Part shown: piece by piece, positions 8,992 through 18,400 of the stretch | Position numbering within the stretch: position 1 is the stretch's first letter | Layout: every line of letters begins with the position of its first letter | NCBI GenBank assembly: GCA_963779055.1 | Contig: CAVZWN010000001.1 | Location: forward strand, 659,380 to 723,379 | Origin: Sulfurimicrobium sp963779055 | Lineage (GTDB): Bacteria > Pseudomonadota > Gammaproteobacteria > Burkholderiales > Sulfuricellaceae | Direction: 5' to 3' | DNA: 64,000 bases | Notes under the pieces: model-generated | What the model was told of the DNA's origin: nothing | Database searches by the model: none | What the model saw: only the letters and a program-made list of their open reading frames with translations | Position numbers and translations under genes: made by a program

Positions 8992-9038
8992 GGGGCTGCT
9001 AAAGAGTACGTCAATATTTTGACGAACTCGGCAGCCCC
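8992..9038 (+). terminator. Hairpin between lapE and lapG
   Basis: GGGGCTGC (8992-8999) pairs with GCAGCCCC (9031-9038), and an inner palindrome CGTCAA..TTGACG lies within the loop. No T run follows, so it may be a weak or factor-dependent terminator, or an RNA-stabilising structure that lowers lapG expression relative to lapE. Confidence 0.45.
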
Positions 9039-9107
9039 CCATCAGCAGACGCTCAAAAGTGTTACTGCTGGTAGTTAAACACTTTCTCAGTGAGGCTTGG
9101 TTGAGGT

Positions 9108-9830
9108 GTGTTGCGCTTATTGATCCGATTTAATGGCAAAAGCTTGAGACCATGTTTCCTGCACATTTCACCCAGAGCATGGACACTCTTGATTTGGGCA
9201 ATCGCCCTTGTTTTTATTGCGCCGGGACTAGCGGAACGAATCGATCTGTCCGACAAGGTGCTGGCATTTGTTGGAAAAAAATATGGCGCGTCTGCACGCA
9301 ATCGTGTGACCGACTGGAAGCGCCTGATAGAAAACAACAGCAATAAATCAGAAGTTGAAAAACTGGAACAGGTTAACCGGTTCTTTAACCAGACGCCTTT
9401 TGTTTCAGACATGGAACACTGGGGCAAGGAAGATTACTGGGCAACACCGATAGAAATGCTGGCAACCAGTGGTGCTGACTGCGAAGATTTTGCCATAGGC
9501 AAATATTTCACGCTGGTGCAACTGGGTGTGCCGATCAAGAAATTACAGATCACTTATGTGAAGGCCAGGAACTGGAATCCTATCAATCAGGCGCATATGG
9601 TGCTGGCCTATTACTCTTCTCCCGAAGCCGTACCCGTTATCCTGGATAATCTGATCCCTGAAATCAAGTCCGCATCTCTCCGCAAGGATCTGACTCCGGT
9701 GTACAGTTTCAATGGTGAAGGATTGTGGCTGGCCAAGGAACGCGGGCTGGGTAAAAACGTAGGCGGATCGAATCGAATCAAGCTGTGGACGGATCTCAGC
9801 AGCCGAATGGGAAAAGAAACCGATGACTAG
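9108..9830 (+). CDS. lapG: Periplasmic calcium-dependent cysteine protease LapG (transglutaminase-like)
   Basis: LapG cleaves the di-alanine site in LapA-type retention modules to release the adhesin when LapD is not bound to c-di-GMP. The catalytic triad is visible: Cys in GADCEDFAIGKY, His in NQAHMVLAYY, Asp in VILDNL. The acidic residues around D-C-E-D fit the calcium site of the family. A hydrophobic segment (TLLIWAIALVFIAPGLAE) gives an export signal. About 240 residues, the usual length. The start is uncertain: GTG 9108, TTG 9111 or TTG 9120; GAGGT at 9103-9107 best fits TTG 9111. It is followed by lapD after 60 bp. Confidence 0.93.
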   Translation: MLRLLIRFNGKSLRPCFLHISPRAWTLLIWAIALVFIAPGLAERIDLSDKVLAFVGKKYGASARNRVTDWKRLIENNSNKSEVEKLEQVNRFFNQTPFVSDMEHWGKEDYWATPIEMLATSGADCEDFAIGKYFTLVQLGVPIKKLQITYVKARNWNPINQAHMVLAYYSSPEAVPVILDNLIPEIKSASLRKDLTPVYSFNGEGLWLAKERGLGKNVGGSNRIKLWTDLSSRMGKETDD

Positions 9831-9890
9831 CATTCCTGGCATTCAGCCTGTCATATTCCGGGACTGCCCCCTGTCAATGAGGATGCAATC

Positions 9891-11849
9891 ATGACCCTGT
9901 TTCGTCAGTTGATCATCATCATTACCACTTTATTCCTGGTGGTATTTCTGGGAACTTTCATTGTCAGCGTCAACAACACCCGGACGTTCCTCTCCAGCCA
10001 GCTACAATCGCATGCCCAGGATGCTGCAACCTCGCTGGGCCTGTCCTTGTCGCCCCACGCAGCCGACAACGATCTGATCACGATGACATCCATGGTGGAT
10101 GCCATGTTCGACAGCGGCTACTATCGTGACATTCTCGTTGTTGACATCAATGGCAAGCCCTTGATCGAACGTAAACTCCCGGTCGCCATTGAAGAGGTGC
10201 CCCAGTGGTTCATCAATCTGGTGCCCCTTGAAACTCCTCTGGGAGAAGCTTTGCTCATGGCCGGCTGGCAACAGGCTGGAATGGTTAATGTGCGCAGTAA
10301 TCCGGGCATCGCCTATGCCAAGTTATGGCGCGACAGCATCGGTATGTTCTGGTGGCTTTTTGTTGCCGCCATTATTACGCTCGGCCTGGGCTGGGTCATT
10401 CTGAAAATCGTGCTGCGCCCTCTTCGCAACCTGGAAATACAGGCAGAAGCCATCTGCCGGCGAGAATACCCGGTGCAGAAAAAAATGCCCTGGACACGCG
10501 AACTGCGCAGCTTTGTCCTGGCCATGAACCGCATGGTCACCAAGGTCAAGGAAATGTTCGAGGAACAAGCCCGCGCCATGGAAAAAATGCGTGCGCAAGC
10601 CTACATGGATCCGGTTACTGGTCTCGGCAACCGGCGCCATCTTGAGTCACAGATGCAAAACCTGATCAATAACCCGGAGCTATTTGCGGGCGGCGCACTA
10701 TTTCTGCTGGAACTCAGAGGGTTCAAGGAATACAACGACCGGCGCGGCTATCAAGCCGGGGATGATCTCCTTCGGCAGACGACAATACTGCTGTCCAGCA
10801 TCAGCAGCCTGCACCCCGACAGTTTCTGCGCGCGTCTTGGCGGAGCCGACTTTGCCATGGCTATTCCCCATATTGATGCAACTGAAGCAGGCGTAATCGG
10901 AAAACAGCTGTCAGAATCCTTGCACCATCTCTATGAAGGCGGCATGACGGATTCCAAGGAAGTCGGCAATATTGGCATCGCGCTCTACCGTGGGCAGGAT
11001 TCGGTCTCCAATTTCCTGAGTGAAGCAGACCTGGCATTGCGAACGGCTCAGGCACAGGGCGACAATGCCTGGCATCTGGAAAAACCCGAACAAAGCGCAC
11101 AGACTGAAATAGCAGGCGCTCAAAACTGGTCTGTATTTCTTAATGAAATCATCGCCAATCGGCGCATTACCCTGCTCTTTCAACCTGTGAAGGGCTGCGT
11201 TTCAGAAAATATCCTGCACTATGAAGTTTTGTTGCGGTTAGTGGGAAGCAACGACCAACTGTTCAGCGCAGGTATGTTCATGCCTTACGTCAATCGGCTC
11301 GGCCTGCACCGTGAAATAGACCGGTTGGTGGTAAGCGAAATTCTGGAGCGCATGAAGTCTGATCGTGCCAGAGACATCCCTGCCATCGCCATCAATCTCT
11401 CGCCGGAATCCGCCCATGACGCTGCATTTGCCAACTGGCTTTATGAAGAACTCCAGAAAAACCCTGATATCGCCAGCAAACTCATTTTCGAGGTGACCGA
11501 GTTTGGCGCCACAAAAAACCTTGCCTCCATACGCAGCCTGATCGACAAGGTAAGCCTTGCCGGCGCCAAATTTTCCCTCGATCACTTCGGCAGAGGATTC
11601 AGTTCATTCGGCTATCTGAGCAGCCTGAAAATTCATTATCTGAAAGTGGATGGCAGCTACATTCATGGCATTGACCAGGACAAGGACGACCAGTTCTTTG
11701 TCGATGCCGTAAGTAAAATCGCTCATGGCCTGGATATCGAGGTCATTGCCGAATCCGTGGAAACACGAGAGGAATGGAAAACACTACAGGGGCTTAATGT
11801 TTACGGCCTGCAGGGTTACCTGGTCGGCGAACCAGCTGCGCTGCTATAG
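9891..11849 (+). CDS. lapD: c-di-GMP receptor LapD (degenerate GGDEF-EAL, inside-out signalling)
   Basis: 652 residues in LapD order: N-terminal membrane helix, periplasmic output domain (about 30-150), second membrane helix (FWWLFVAAIITLGLGWVIL), HAMP linker, GGDEF domain and EAL domain. Both enzymatic domains look degenerate. The GGDEF signature reads RLGGADF, and the EAL signature in YEVLLRL lacks the canonical E-A-L metal-binding motif. This is the hallmark of LapD acting as a receptor rather than an enzyme. Inferred mechanism from the family: c-di-GMP-bound LapD sequesters LapG and so keeps the adhesin on the surface. AGGA lies 9 nt before the ATG. The next operon starts 87 bp downstream on the same strand. 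Confidence 0.93.
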   Translation: MTLFRQLIIIITTLFLVVFLGTFIVSVNNTRTFLSSQLQSHAQDAATSLGLSLSPHAADNDLITMTSMVDAMFDSGYYRDILVVDINGKPLIERKLPVAIEEVPQWFINLVPLETPLGEALLMAGWQQAGMVNVRSNPGIAYAKLWRDSIGMFWWLFVAAIITLGLGWVILKIVLRPLRNLEIQAEAICRREYPVQKKMPWTRELRSFVLAMNRMVTKVKEMFEEQARAMEKMRAQAYMDPVTGLGNRRHLESQMQNLINNPELFAGGALFLLELRGFKEYNDRRGYQAGDDLLRQTTILLSSISSLHPDSFCARLGGADFAMAIPHIDATEAGVIGKQLSESLHHLYEGGMTDSKEVGNIGIALYRGQDSVSNFLSEADLALRTAQAQGDNAWHLEKPEQSAQTEIAGAQNWSVFLNEIIANRRITLLFQPVKGCVSENILHYEVLLRLVGSNDQLFSAGMFMPYVNRLGLHREIDRLVVSEILERMKSDRARDIPAIAINLSPESAHDAAFANWLYEELQKNPDIASKLIFEVTEFGATKNLASIRSLIDKVSLAGAKFSLDHFGRGFSSFGYLSSLKIHYLKVDGSYIHGIDQDKDDQFFVDAVSKIAHGLDIEVIAESVETREEWKTLQGLNVYGLQGYLVGEPAALL

Positions 11850-11936
11850 CCTGAAGCCGGGTACGGTTGAATTTTCAGGGTTTCTCTCTGTGCTATCCGG
11901 TGTGTATTGAGAACCGCCTTCAAGCAGTTGGACACC

Positions 11937-13817
11937 ATGAAAAACGATTTCATCCCGACGAAACAGCCGGCCACAATGAGTACAGGGCAACAACCGTTCC
12001 TTGCGCCGGATACGCATGAACCCGCTTATCAGCCCACCCCGTTCGACAATCACTTTCTTCAGCTTATAACCAGAGCGATCCAGGGTTGCGCCGAGACCAC
12101 ATTCGATGGCCCGGATCTGGAACAGCATTTCACCCAGACGAGCTTCCCCCGGCATTTCGAACGCCTGGCGCTTGTGCTCTATGCACCCGGCCACAACCGC
12201 ATTCTGGTCAGCCGCCAGGCGTGTAGCTTCTCCGAGGTTTTTGAAAGGCTGTTGCGGCACCCACGTACGCCGGCACTGGCCAGAGCCCCCTTTCGCCTGC
12301 AAGTGGATTTCATACTGGAGCCCCCCTCCCCGGTTGACTTCTACGGGGTAGGCGCAATGCAGGATGCAGAACGCCATTTCGAGATTGGGATCGATGGCCT
12401 GCTGCTCCGCGGACCAGATGACAGAATGCATCTTTTCCTGCCCGGCGACGCTTATGTGCGCTCCATCATGGGCATGCGGCAGTTGCGCGATCATCTGTCC
12501 GGTGCTCATGGGGAAGATTACCTGCGGCAGGCCCGGTTCGAACGTTTCCGCTCGGAAAGCTACATCTCCGGGAAGCATGGCTGGCAGCGGCTGTACCGGG
12601 GACACCCGCTGGTAGGCGCGATCACGAGAGAAAAGCTCGAACAAGCTGTGGAACTGGCTGTGGGCCACATTCTGCTTACTCAGGAAAAGAGCGGAAAATT
12701 TCTCTACTACTACGATGCAGCCCATGACTCCAGGCGCGATCACGAGCATCCCCGGCGCGACCCCTTCGTTAACCCCTATTACAACATCCTGCGCCATGCG
12801 GGCGGAGGACTCACCTGCATTTACCGCGAAAAATCCTTCTATCGCGGCAACACGCTGGACAGCATACGCCTCGCCATCGGCTATCTGCTGAAACAGGCAA
12901 GGACCTACGAGTGCAACGGCCGCCAGGGCGCCTACATCTACAGCGAAAAGAAATCCAAACTGGGCGGTTCCGGGGTGGCGCTTTATTTGCTCGCGGAATA
13001 CCAGCGCTTCACGGGGGATACGCAATATCAGGAATGGGCGCGCCAGCTGGCCTGGCATTTGCTCAGCCAGATCACCGCCAGCGGGGAGTTCATTTATTAC
13101 AACATTTACCTCGACAAACCGGTCACTGAACAGGAAAACCACAACTACTTTTCTTTCTATTATCCCGGCGAAGCCATCTGCGGCCTGGCGAAATACTACC
13201 CACTCGCCAGCGCCGATGAACAGCGCATCATCATAGACAAACTCCACAATGCACTGGAATTCCTGATTGAGGTCCGCCCCCGCACTCGCGCCCAGCACTA
13301 CACTGCGGTTCCCTCGGATGCATGGCTGATGATGGGCATCAAGGAGTTGTGGGATATCGAGGCCATGCGTAAGCCGAAGTACGCCGAATTCGTATTTTCG
13401 GATGCCCTGAAAATGATCAGCCACATGTACAGGGTTACCGATGCGCCGTATCCAGATTACGCCGGTGCTTTTTATTACACCCATGGCGACTATCCCTATG
13501 CGGACGGCGCTCGCTGCGAAGGACTGCTGGGCGCTTACGAACTTGCGCTCAAGATGGGGAACCACGACATGGCGCATCAGCTCTGGCAGGCGCTGCGTCT
13601 GGGGGCCTGGGCTTTATTGCATCTGGTAAACAGCGAAGATTCTCTTTACTTCGCTCCGAACCCCGCGGTCAGCCTGGGAGGCATTCGTTTCAAATACACC
13701 CGGCAATGGTTCCGCATCGACACCATCCAGCACGTCGCATCATTTTTTGCCAAGCTGCTCCCATACTGGGACAGGGAGGAACAGGACAAGAACCGGGCAA
13801 GTCATGAACACACATAA
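11937..13817 (+). CDS. Unknown protein with a predicted alpha/alpha-toroid domain, first gene of the novel operon
   Basis: About 626 residues from the ATG at 11937 (TTGGACACC upstream); a later ATG at 11976 is possible. No signal peptide or membrane helix is seen, so it is probably cytoplasmic. The N-terminal 210 residues are not recognised. From about residue 225 helical repeats with recurring aromatic and Gly-rich turns appear (GKFLYYYD, YYNILRHAGG, GGSGVALYLLAEYQRFTGD, GEFIYYNIYL, FSFYYPGEAICGL, GAFYYTHGDYPYADG). They resemble the alpha/alpha toroid of glycoside hydrolases, epimerases and lanthionine cyclases. No catalytic residues can be assigned. The 14-bp overlap with the Mur-ligase gene makes it part of that pathway, perhaps a tailoring or hydrolytic step on the product. 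That role is inference. Confidence 0.7.
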   Translation: MKNDFIPTKQPATMSTGQQPFLAPDTHEPAYQPTPFDNHFLQLITRAIQGCAETTFDGPDLEQHFTQTSFPRHFERLALVLYAPGHNRILVSRQACSFSEVFERLLRHPRTPALARAPFRLQVDFILEPPSPVDFYGVGAMQDAERHFEIGIDGLLLRGPDDRMHLFLPGDAYVRSIMGMRQLRDHLSGAHGEDYLRQARFERFRSESYISGKHGWQRLYRGHPLVGAITREKLEQAVELAVGHILLTQEKSGKFLYYYDAAHDSRRDHEHPRRDPFVNPYYNILRHAGGGLTCIYREKSFYRGNTLDSIRLAIGYLLKQARTYECNGRQGAYIYSEKKSKLGGSGVALYLLAEYQRFTGDTQYQEWARQLAWHLLSQITASGEFIYYNIYLDKPVTEQENHNYFSFYYPGEAICGLAKYYPLASADEQRIIIDKLHNALEFLIEVRPRTRAQHYTAVPSDAWLMMGIKELWDIEAMRKPKYAEFVFSDALKMISHMYRVTDAPYPDYAGAFYYTHGDYPYADGARCEGLLGAYELALKMGNHDMAHQLWQALRLGAWALLHLVNSEDSLYFAPNPAVSLGGIRFKYTRQWFRIDTIQHVASFFAKLLPYWDREEQDKNRASHEHT

Positions 13818-15405
13818 CAACTCATATCCGGATGGTAAAGGCTCGATCACACTGAGCTCATCCGAAATCGCACAACTGACAGGAGGCACCTGGGAGGGCC
13901 TGGGTAGCGAAACGGCTTTCAGTGGCGCCTCAGTGGGCGAAGCGCAAGGCGCTGCAGGCGAGATATATTTCGCCCTGAGCAAAGAACACTGGGCGCCATC
14001 CAGGCTGGCAACGCTACAGGCAGAAGGTGTAATTGCCGCAGCGGTTCCCCGCCATGCGCAGATTGCATCAGCACCTGTAGCGCTGCTGCGCGTTGACGAC
14101 CCGCGCGAAGCACTGCGCATCGTTGCGCAGGAAAACGCCAGACGTGCCAAGGCCAGGCGGATTCTGGTTACCGGCACTGAAGGCAAAACCGGGCTGAAGT
14201 TCATGCTCCACCACATCATGAGCCGCCAGTTGCCGTGCCATGCCGTTCTCAACAGTGCGAACCTGCATGTTCCGATCTGGCGCAGCATGGCGTCCATTCA
14301 CCGCGAAGACGAATACGCCATCATCGAGGTATCCGTCGCCCAGCCCAACCGGGGATGGCAGCGCAGCAAGATCATCCGCCCCCACCTGTGTGTCATCACC
14401 AACATCAGCCCGCAACACACCATCTACCACGGCACCATGGATCGCCTGATCCGCCACAAGGCCGAATCGGTCACCTCGCTCCTGCCCGGCGGGGTTTGTT
14501 TCATCAATGCCGACAACGATTATTATCTTGACCTGAAGGATGCCATCCAGCGCATCAGGTCCATCCCTGTCTTATCCTTCGGTTCCAGTCCATGGTGCGA
14601 AGGGTATCTGCTCAGCTCAAACTTCGTCCTTCACAAAGGCGGCTGGCAGGTTCAGGCGCGGATATTCGGCCGCTCGGTCAATTATTTTGTCAGCATGGTA
14701 AACAGCTACGCACCGCTGGCCAGTGTTTCGGCACTGACCATAGCCGCCTATCTCGGGCTGGACATGGATCAGGCCTGCGCCAGTCTGGGTGACTACAGCC
14801 CCTTCGAAACTGCCGGGCGCATCGTCAACCTGCCGGTTGCAGGCGGTGAATTCACCCTGTTCGACCACAGCCTGCGCGGCTCCCTTGCGGGCTTCCGCTC
14901 CGCCTTCGACGATCTGGAACGGATTGCAGGGAAACGCAGGGTGCGCATGGTGCTGGGTGCAATCCGGGATCTCGGCGAGCACGAGCGCGAACCGGTCCAC
15001 CGGCAACTGGCCGCACTCATCAACCCGGAGCGCGTTGAAAAAATCTATACGGCCGGCGACGAGATGCGCATCGTGCGGGAGGCATACAGCGAACCATCGC
15101 AACTCGGCCCCCATGGCGATACCTGGGAGGAAATCACGGAGGAGTTGTTCGGCGACATCCGCCCCGGAGATGTGGTGATCGTCAAGGGCCACCACCGGGT
15201 CTGGCTTTCCCTGCTGGTGGAAGCCATGGAAAATCGCTTCCGGACGGAACAGGGCACACGCCACCGCAGCTTCTCCCGCGGCAGAGGCATCGCCGCTGCT
15301 TGCACAGCAAACAATGCGGACCCTGATCGCCGGCGGGGATGTCATGCTTTCGCGCGATGTTCCGGGGCTCCTCGCTTCAGCCGGCATGGACTCGGCCTTC
15401 CGTGA
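13804..15405 (+). CDS. MurF-like Mur ligase (ATP-dependent amide ligase)
   Basis: About 533 residues from ATG 13804. The Mur-ligase P-loop is VTGTEGKT (about residues 119-126), with Glu where peptidoglycan ligases usually have Asn or Ser. The central-domain motif SPQHTIYHGTMDRLIRHKAE and the C-terminal MurF-like DHSLRGSLAGFRSAF and MVLGAIRDLGEHE are present. Mur ligases join an amino group to a carboxylate via an acyl phosphate; the same fold makes cyanophycin (CphA) and poly-gamma-glutamate (CapB/PgsB). The real mur genes would sit in the dcw cluster, so this copy is accessory. The last 60 or so residues lie beyond the conserved fold and overlap the next gene by 92 bp in another frame. That is an unusually long overlap and could indicate a small sequence error near the 3' end. 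Confidence 0.85.
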   Translation: MNTHNNSYPDGKGSITLSSSEIAQLTGGTWEGLGSETAFSGASVGEAQGAAGEIYFALSKEHWAPSRLATLQAEGVIAAAVPRHAQIASAPVALLRVDDPREALRIVAQENARRAKARRILVTGTEGKTGLKFMLHHIMSRQLPCHAVLNSANLHVPIWRSMASIHREDEYAIIEVSVAQPNRGWQRSKIIRPHLCVITNISPQHTIYHGTMDRLIRHKAESVTSLLPGGVCFINADNDYYLDLKDAIQRIRSIPVLSFGSSPWCEGYLLSSNFVLHKGGWQVQARIFGRSVNYFVSMVNSYAPLASVSALTIAAYLGLDMDQACASLGDYSPFETAGRIVNLPVAGGEFTLFDHSLRGSLAGFRSAFDDLERIAGKRRVRMVLGAIRDLGEHEREPVHRQLAALINPERVEKIYTAGDEMRIVREAYSEPSQLGPHGDTWEEITEELFGDIRPGDVVIVKGHHRVWLSLLVEAMENRFRTEQGTRHRSFSRGRGIAAACTANNADPDRRRGCHAFARCSGAPRFSRHGLGLP

Positions 15406-18400
15406 AATCCGGCCCTTGCTCGAACGCGCGGATATCGCGCTGGCCAACCTGGAATGCGTCATCAGCGGCAAGGGCGATTTTTTCGACAAGGGGGAAGGAC
15501 GGCCCTACTATTACCGCTGTCCGCCAAACAGTGTAAACACGCTGGTGGCGAGCGGCTTTTCCATCCTGACCACCGCCAACAACCACGCCATGGACTTCGG
15601 CCCGGAAGCACTGGCAGACCAGGCTCGCATCCTTGCCGAGGCCGGCCTTGCCAGCGCCGGTTCAGGCCCCGATGCGGAAAGCGCCGCCCAGCCCATATTC
15701 CTGAAAGCGGGCGGTCTGGTGGTAGCCGTGGTCTCTTTTGCCACGGACTTGCCGCTTCAAGCTGCTGACGCAGAGCGCTGTGGCATCTTTCACGTCAGTC
15801 TCGACCGTGAGGCTGTCAGCCGGCTGCGGCCAGTCATCGAAACGGCGCGGCAAGGCGCGGATCTGATCATCGCCTCGCCCCATTGGGGTGAAAACTGGTC
15901 GCAACACCCATCTGAAGATATCAGGAGACTGGCCTGGGCTTTGGTCGATCTTGGCGTGGATGCCGTGCTGGGCCATTCGGCGCATATTCCGCAGGGCATC
16001 GAAGTATATCGTGGCCGCCCGATCGTGTATGACATGGGCTCCCTGCTTTTTGACCGGGTGCAGCAGGACCGGATGCGGCATTCTGCACTTTTCGAACTGA
16101 CATTCGGAGACCAGGGCATAGAACGCCTGCGCATTTACCCTGTGGAGCTGGAGCCCGGAGCAGTTCGCCCCGCCAGCGATGCAGAAGGTAGCGAAACCCT
16201 TCAATTGATCGAGGAACTGAGCCGGAAACTCGACCCGGCTGTCGAATTTCATAACGACGGCCAGGCGCTTGAGCTGCGGCTGCCCCCCCTGGGTTTGGCC
16301 AAACACAAATCCTGTCCAGGCACGATATTCGACAGAAACACCATACACCACGTGGAACCGGATAATCCCGCGCTCGGAAAAACGAATGTTTTCTATTCTG
16401 CCCCGCCCGAGAACCTTGACCCCGGCTGCCGCATTGACCTTGGCGGGGGTCTGGAAGTTCTCGGCGCGAGGTTTCCAGAGCAGGCGCGTGCCGGGGCTGG
16501 TTTCGCACTCGAAGTGTATTTCCGCTACCCGGAAACGGAAGGCAGAAGGTGGCGCGCCTCGCTCCTTGGCATCAACCCCTTATCAGGCGAAGAGTTCCGC
16601 TACCGCCACCCGGTCGCGGAGGGCATGTGGGTGTCACAGAATTGGCATGATGCAAGCATCATCTGCGACCGTGTCGTAGTGCGCCCACCGTCTGACCTCG
16701 CAGCCGCGCGATACGATCTGTACTGGAATCTGGTCGATGCCGATACAGGAAAACTGCGCAAAATCGACAGCAATGACCCGCGTGTCAGAGACAACTGGCT
16801 GCGTCTTGGCTCTATCCATCTCGTTGCAGACGGGTCGCGCATGGTCGCGTGGATACCCCCCGCTGCGACGACCAACATACCGGCACTCACTCAGAGCAAA
16901 TCCGTTACAAACAATGAGGGAGACACCTCGCCTCCTCCGCACTGGCAAGCCGAGACTGACGCCATGGCAGGCCTGCGGCGGCTTTCACTGGACGACCTGC
17001 CCCGCTACAAGGCAGCACTGGCAGAATCCAGGCGAACCACCTGGCAGCATTACTTCCCATTCCTTTATCTGTTTTCCATTACGGCGAAAACTGAACACAT
17101 CTGGATCGCAGAGGAAGGTGGCTCGCTGTGCCTGTATCGCCGCAACCTGACGGCAAACGGACCCAGGCTTTATCTGGCATCGCTACCCCTGCCGATGAAC
17201 ATGGCAGTACTGAAAAATTGCCTGGAACGGGTCCGGCAACACAACCGGAGTCAGGACGCCAGCATCTACTGGGTTGACGAAGAGGATCTGACGGTATTGA
17301 AAGGGCTGGGGGACATTACCATGACACCCTACAACCCGGACTACCTTTACGACCCCAAGGCCTATCATTCCCTGACGGGCGGAGAAATGACCCGGCTCAG
17401 GAGGAATCTGGCGCATTTGCATAAATGGAATGACGTTGAGTTGAGAGCTTATACCCAGAACGATCTGGCTGATTGCCTTGCGCTTCTGGATGAATGGACC
17501 GAGCTGCAGAAGGACAAGCATGAAAAAATTCTTTACCAGCGTTATACCCAGGATTGCCTGAAGCTTGCTGACCAATTCGCCCCTGAAGACCTGTTTGGCA
17601 GGGTAGCCCTGATTAATGGAAAAATCCGCTCCTTTGGTTTTGGGGGAGAAATGTACCCGGGACTCGGAAATTTCTTCATTGCCTATTCCGATCACCATAT
17701 TAAGGGGCTCAATTACTTCATGGTCACTCAGTTGATGCTGACGATGCAGGACCACGGCCTTGTCAACGGCGGCATCGCCAACACGCCTGGATTGAAGTAC
17801 GCCAAGGAGACACTTTGTCCGGTGGGAATGCACAATTCCTACCGGGTAAAAATTGGACCCGCCGCAAAGATCTTTCAGGCAGATGCCCCTGACTGCCCGC
17901 CGAACACAAGGACTCAGATCGCTTCTACCGGAAAACCGGTGCACATCGGGCAGCACAAATCCGACCCAGAACGCCAGGCAAGCCCGCAGGGAAACACCTT
18001 AATCGGACTGCGAAGACTTTCCATGGAAGACCTGTCACGCTACAAGGCAGCCCTGGAACAGTCTGGCGGAATGAGCTGGCCACAGTATTTCCCTTTCCTT
18101 TATCTGTATGAAGCCACAGCCAAAACCGAGGAATTTCTGATTGGCGAAGAAAGCGGGTCGCTCTGCATTTACCGGCGGAACCTTACAGCCAAGGGGCCGA
18201 TGCTTTATCTTGCCTTTCTTCCCATGCCGATGAACATGGCAGTACTGGAAAGCTGTCTGGCAAGAATTCGAGAACACAACAATAGCCCAGATGCCATGAT
18301 TTATTGGGTAGGCGAGGAGGAGTTGGCCTCCATTTCCAGCTTGCGAAACACCAAAGCAACACCTTTGCACCAAGAGTACATTTATGCCCCGGAAAATTTC

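Noticed and set aside
11844..13577. 577-residue minus-strand ORF opposite the toroid gene
   Set aside because: Shadow frame in GC-rich coding DNA. The plus frame has start, coupling to the next gene and repeated structural motifs; the minus product has none.
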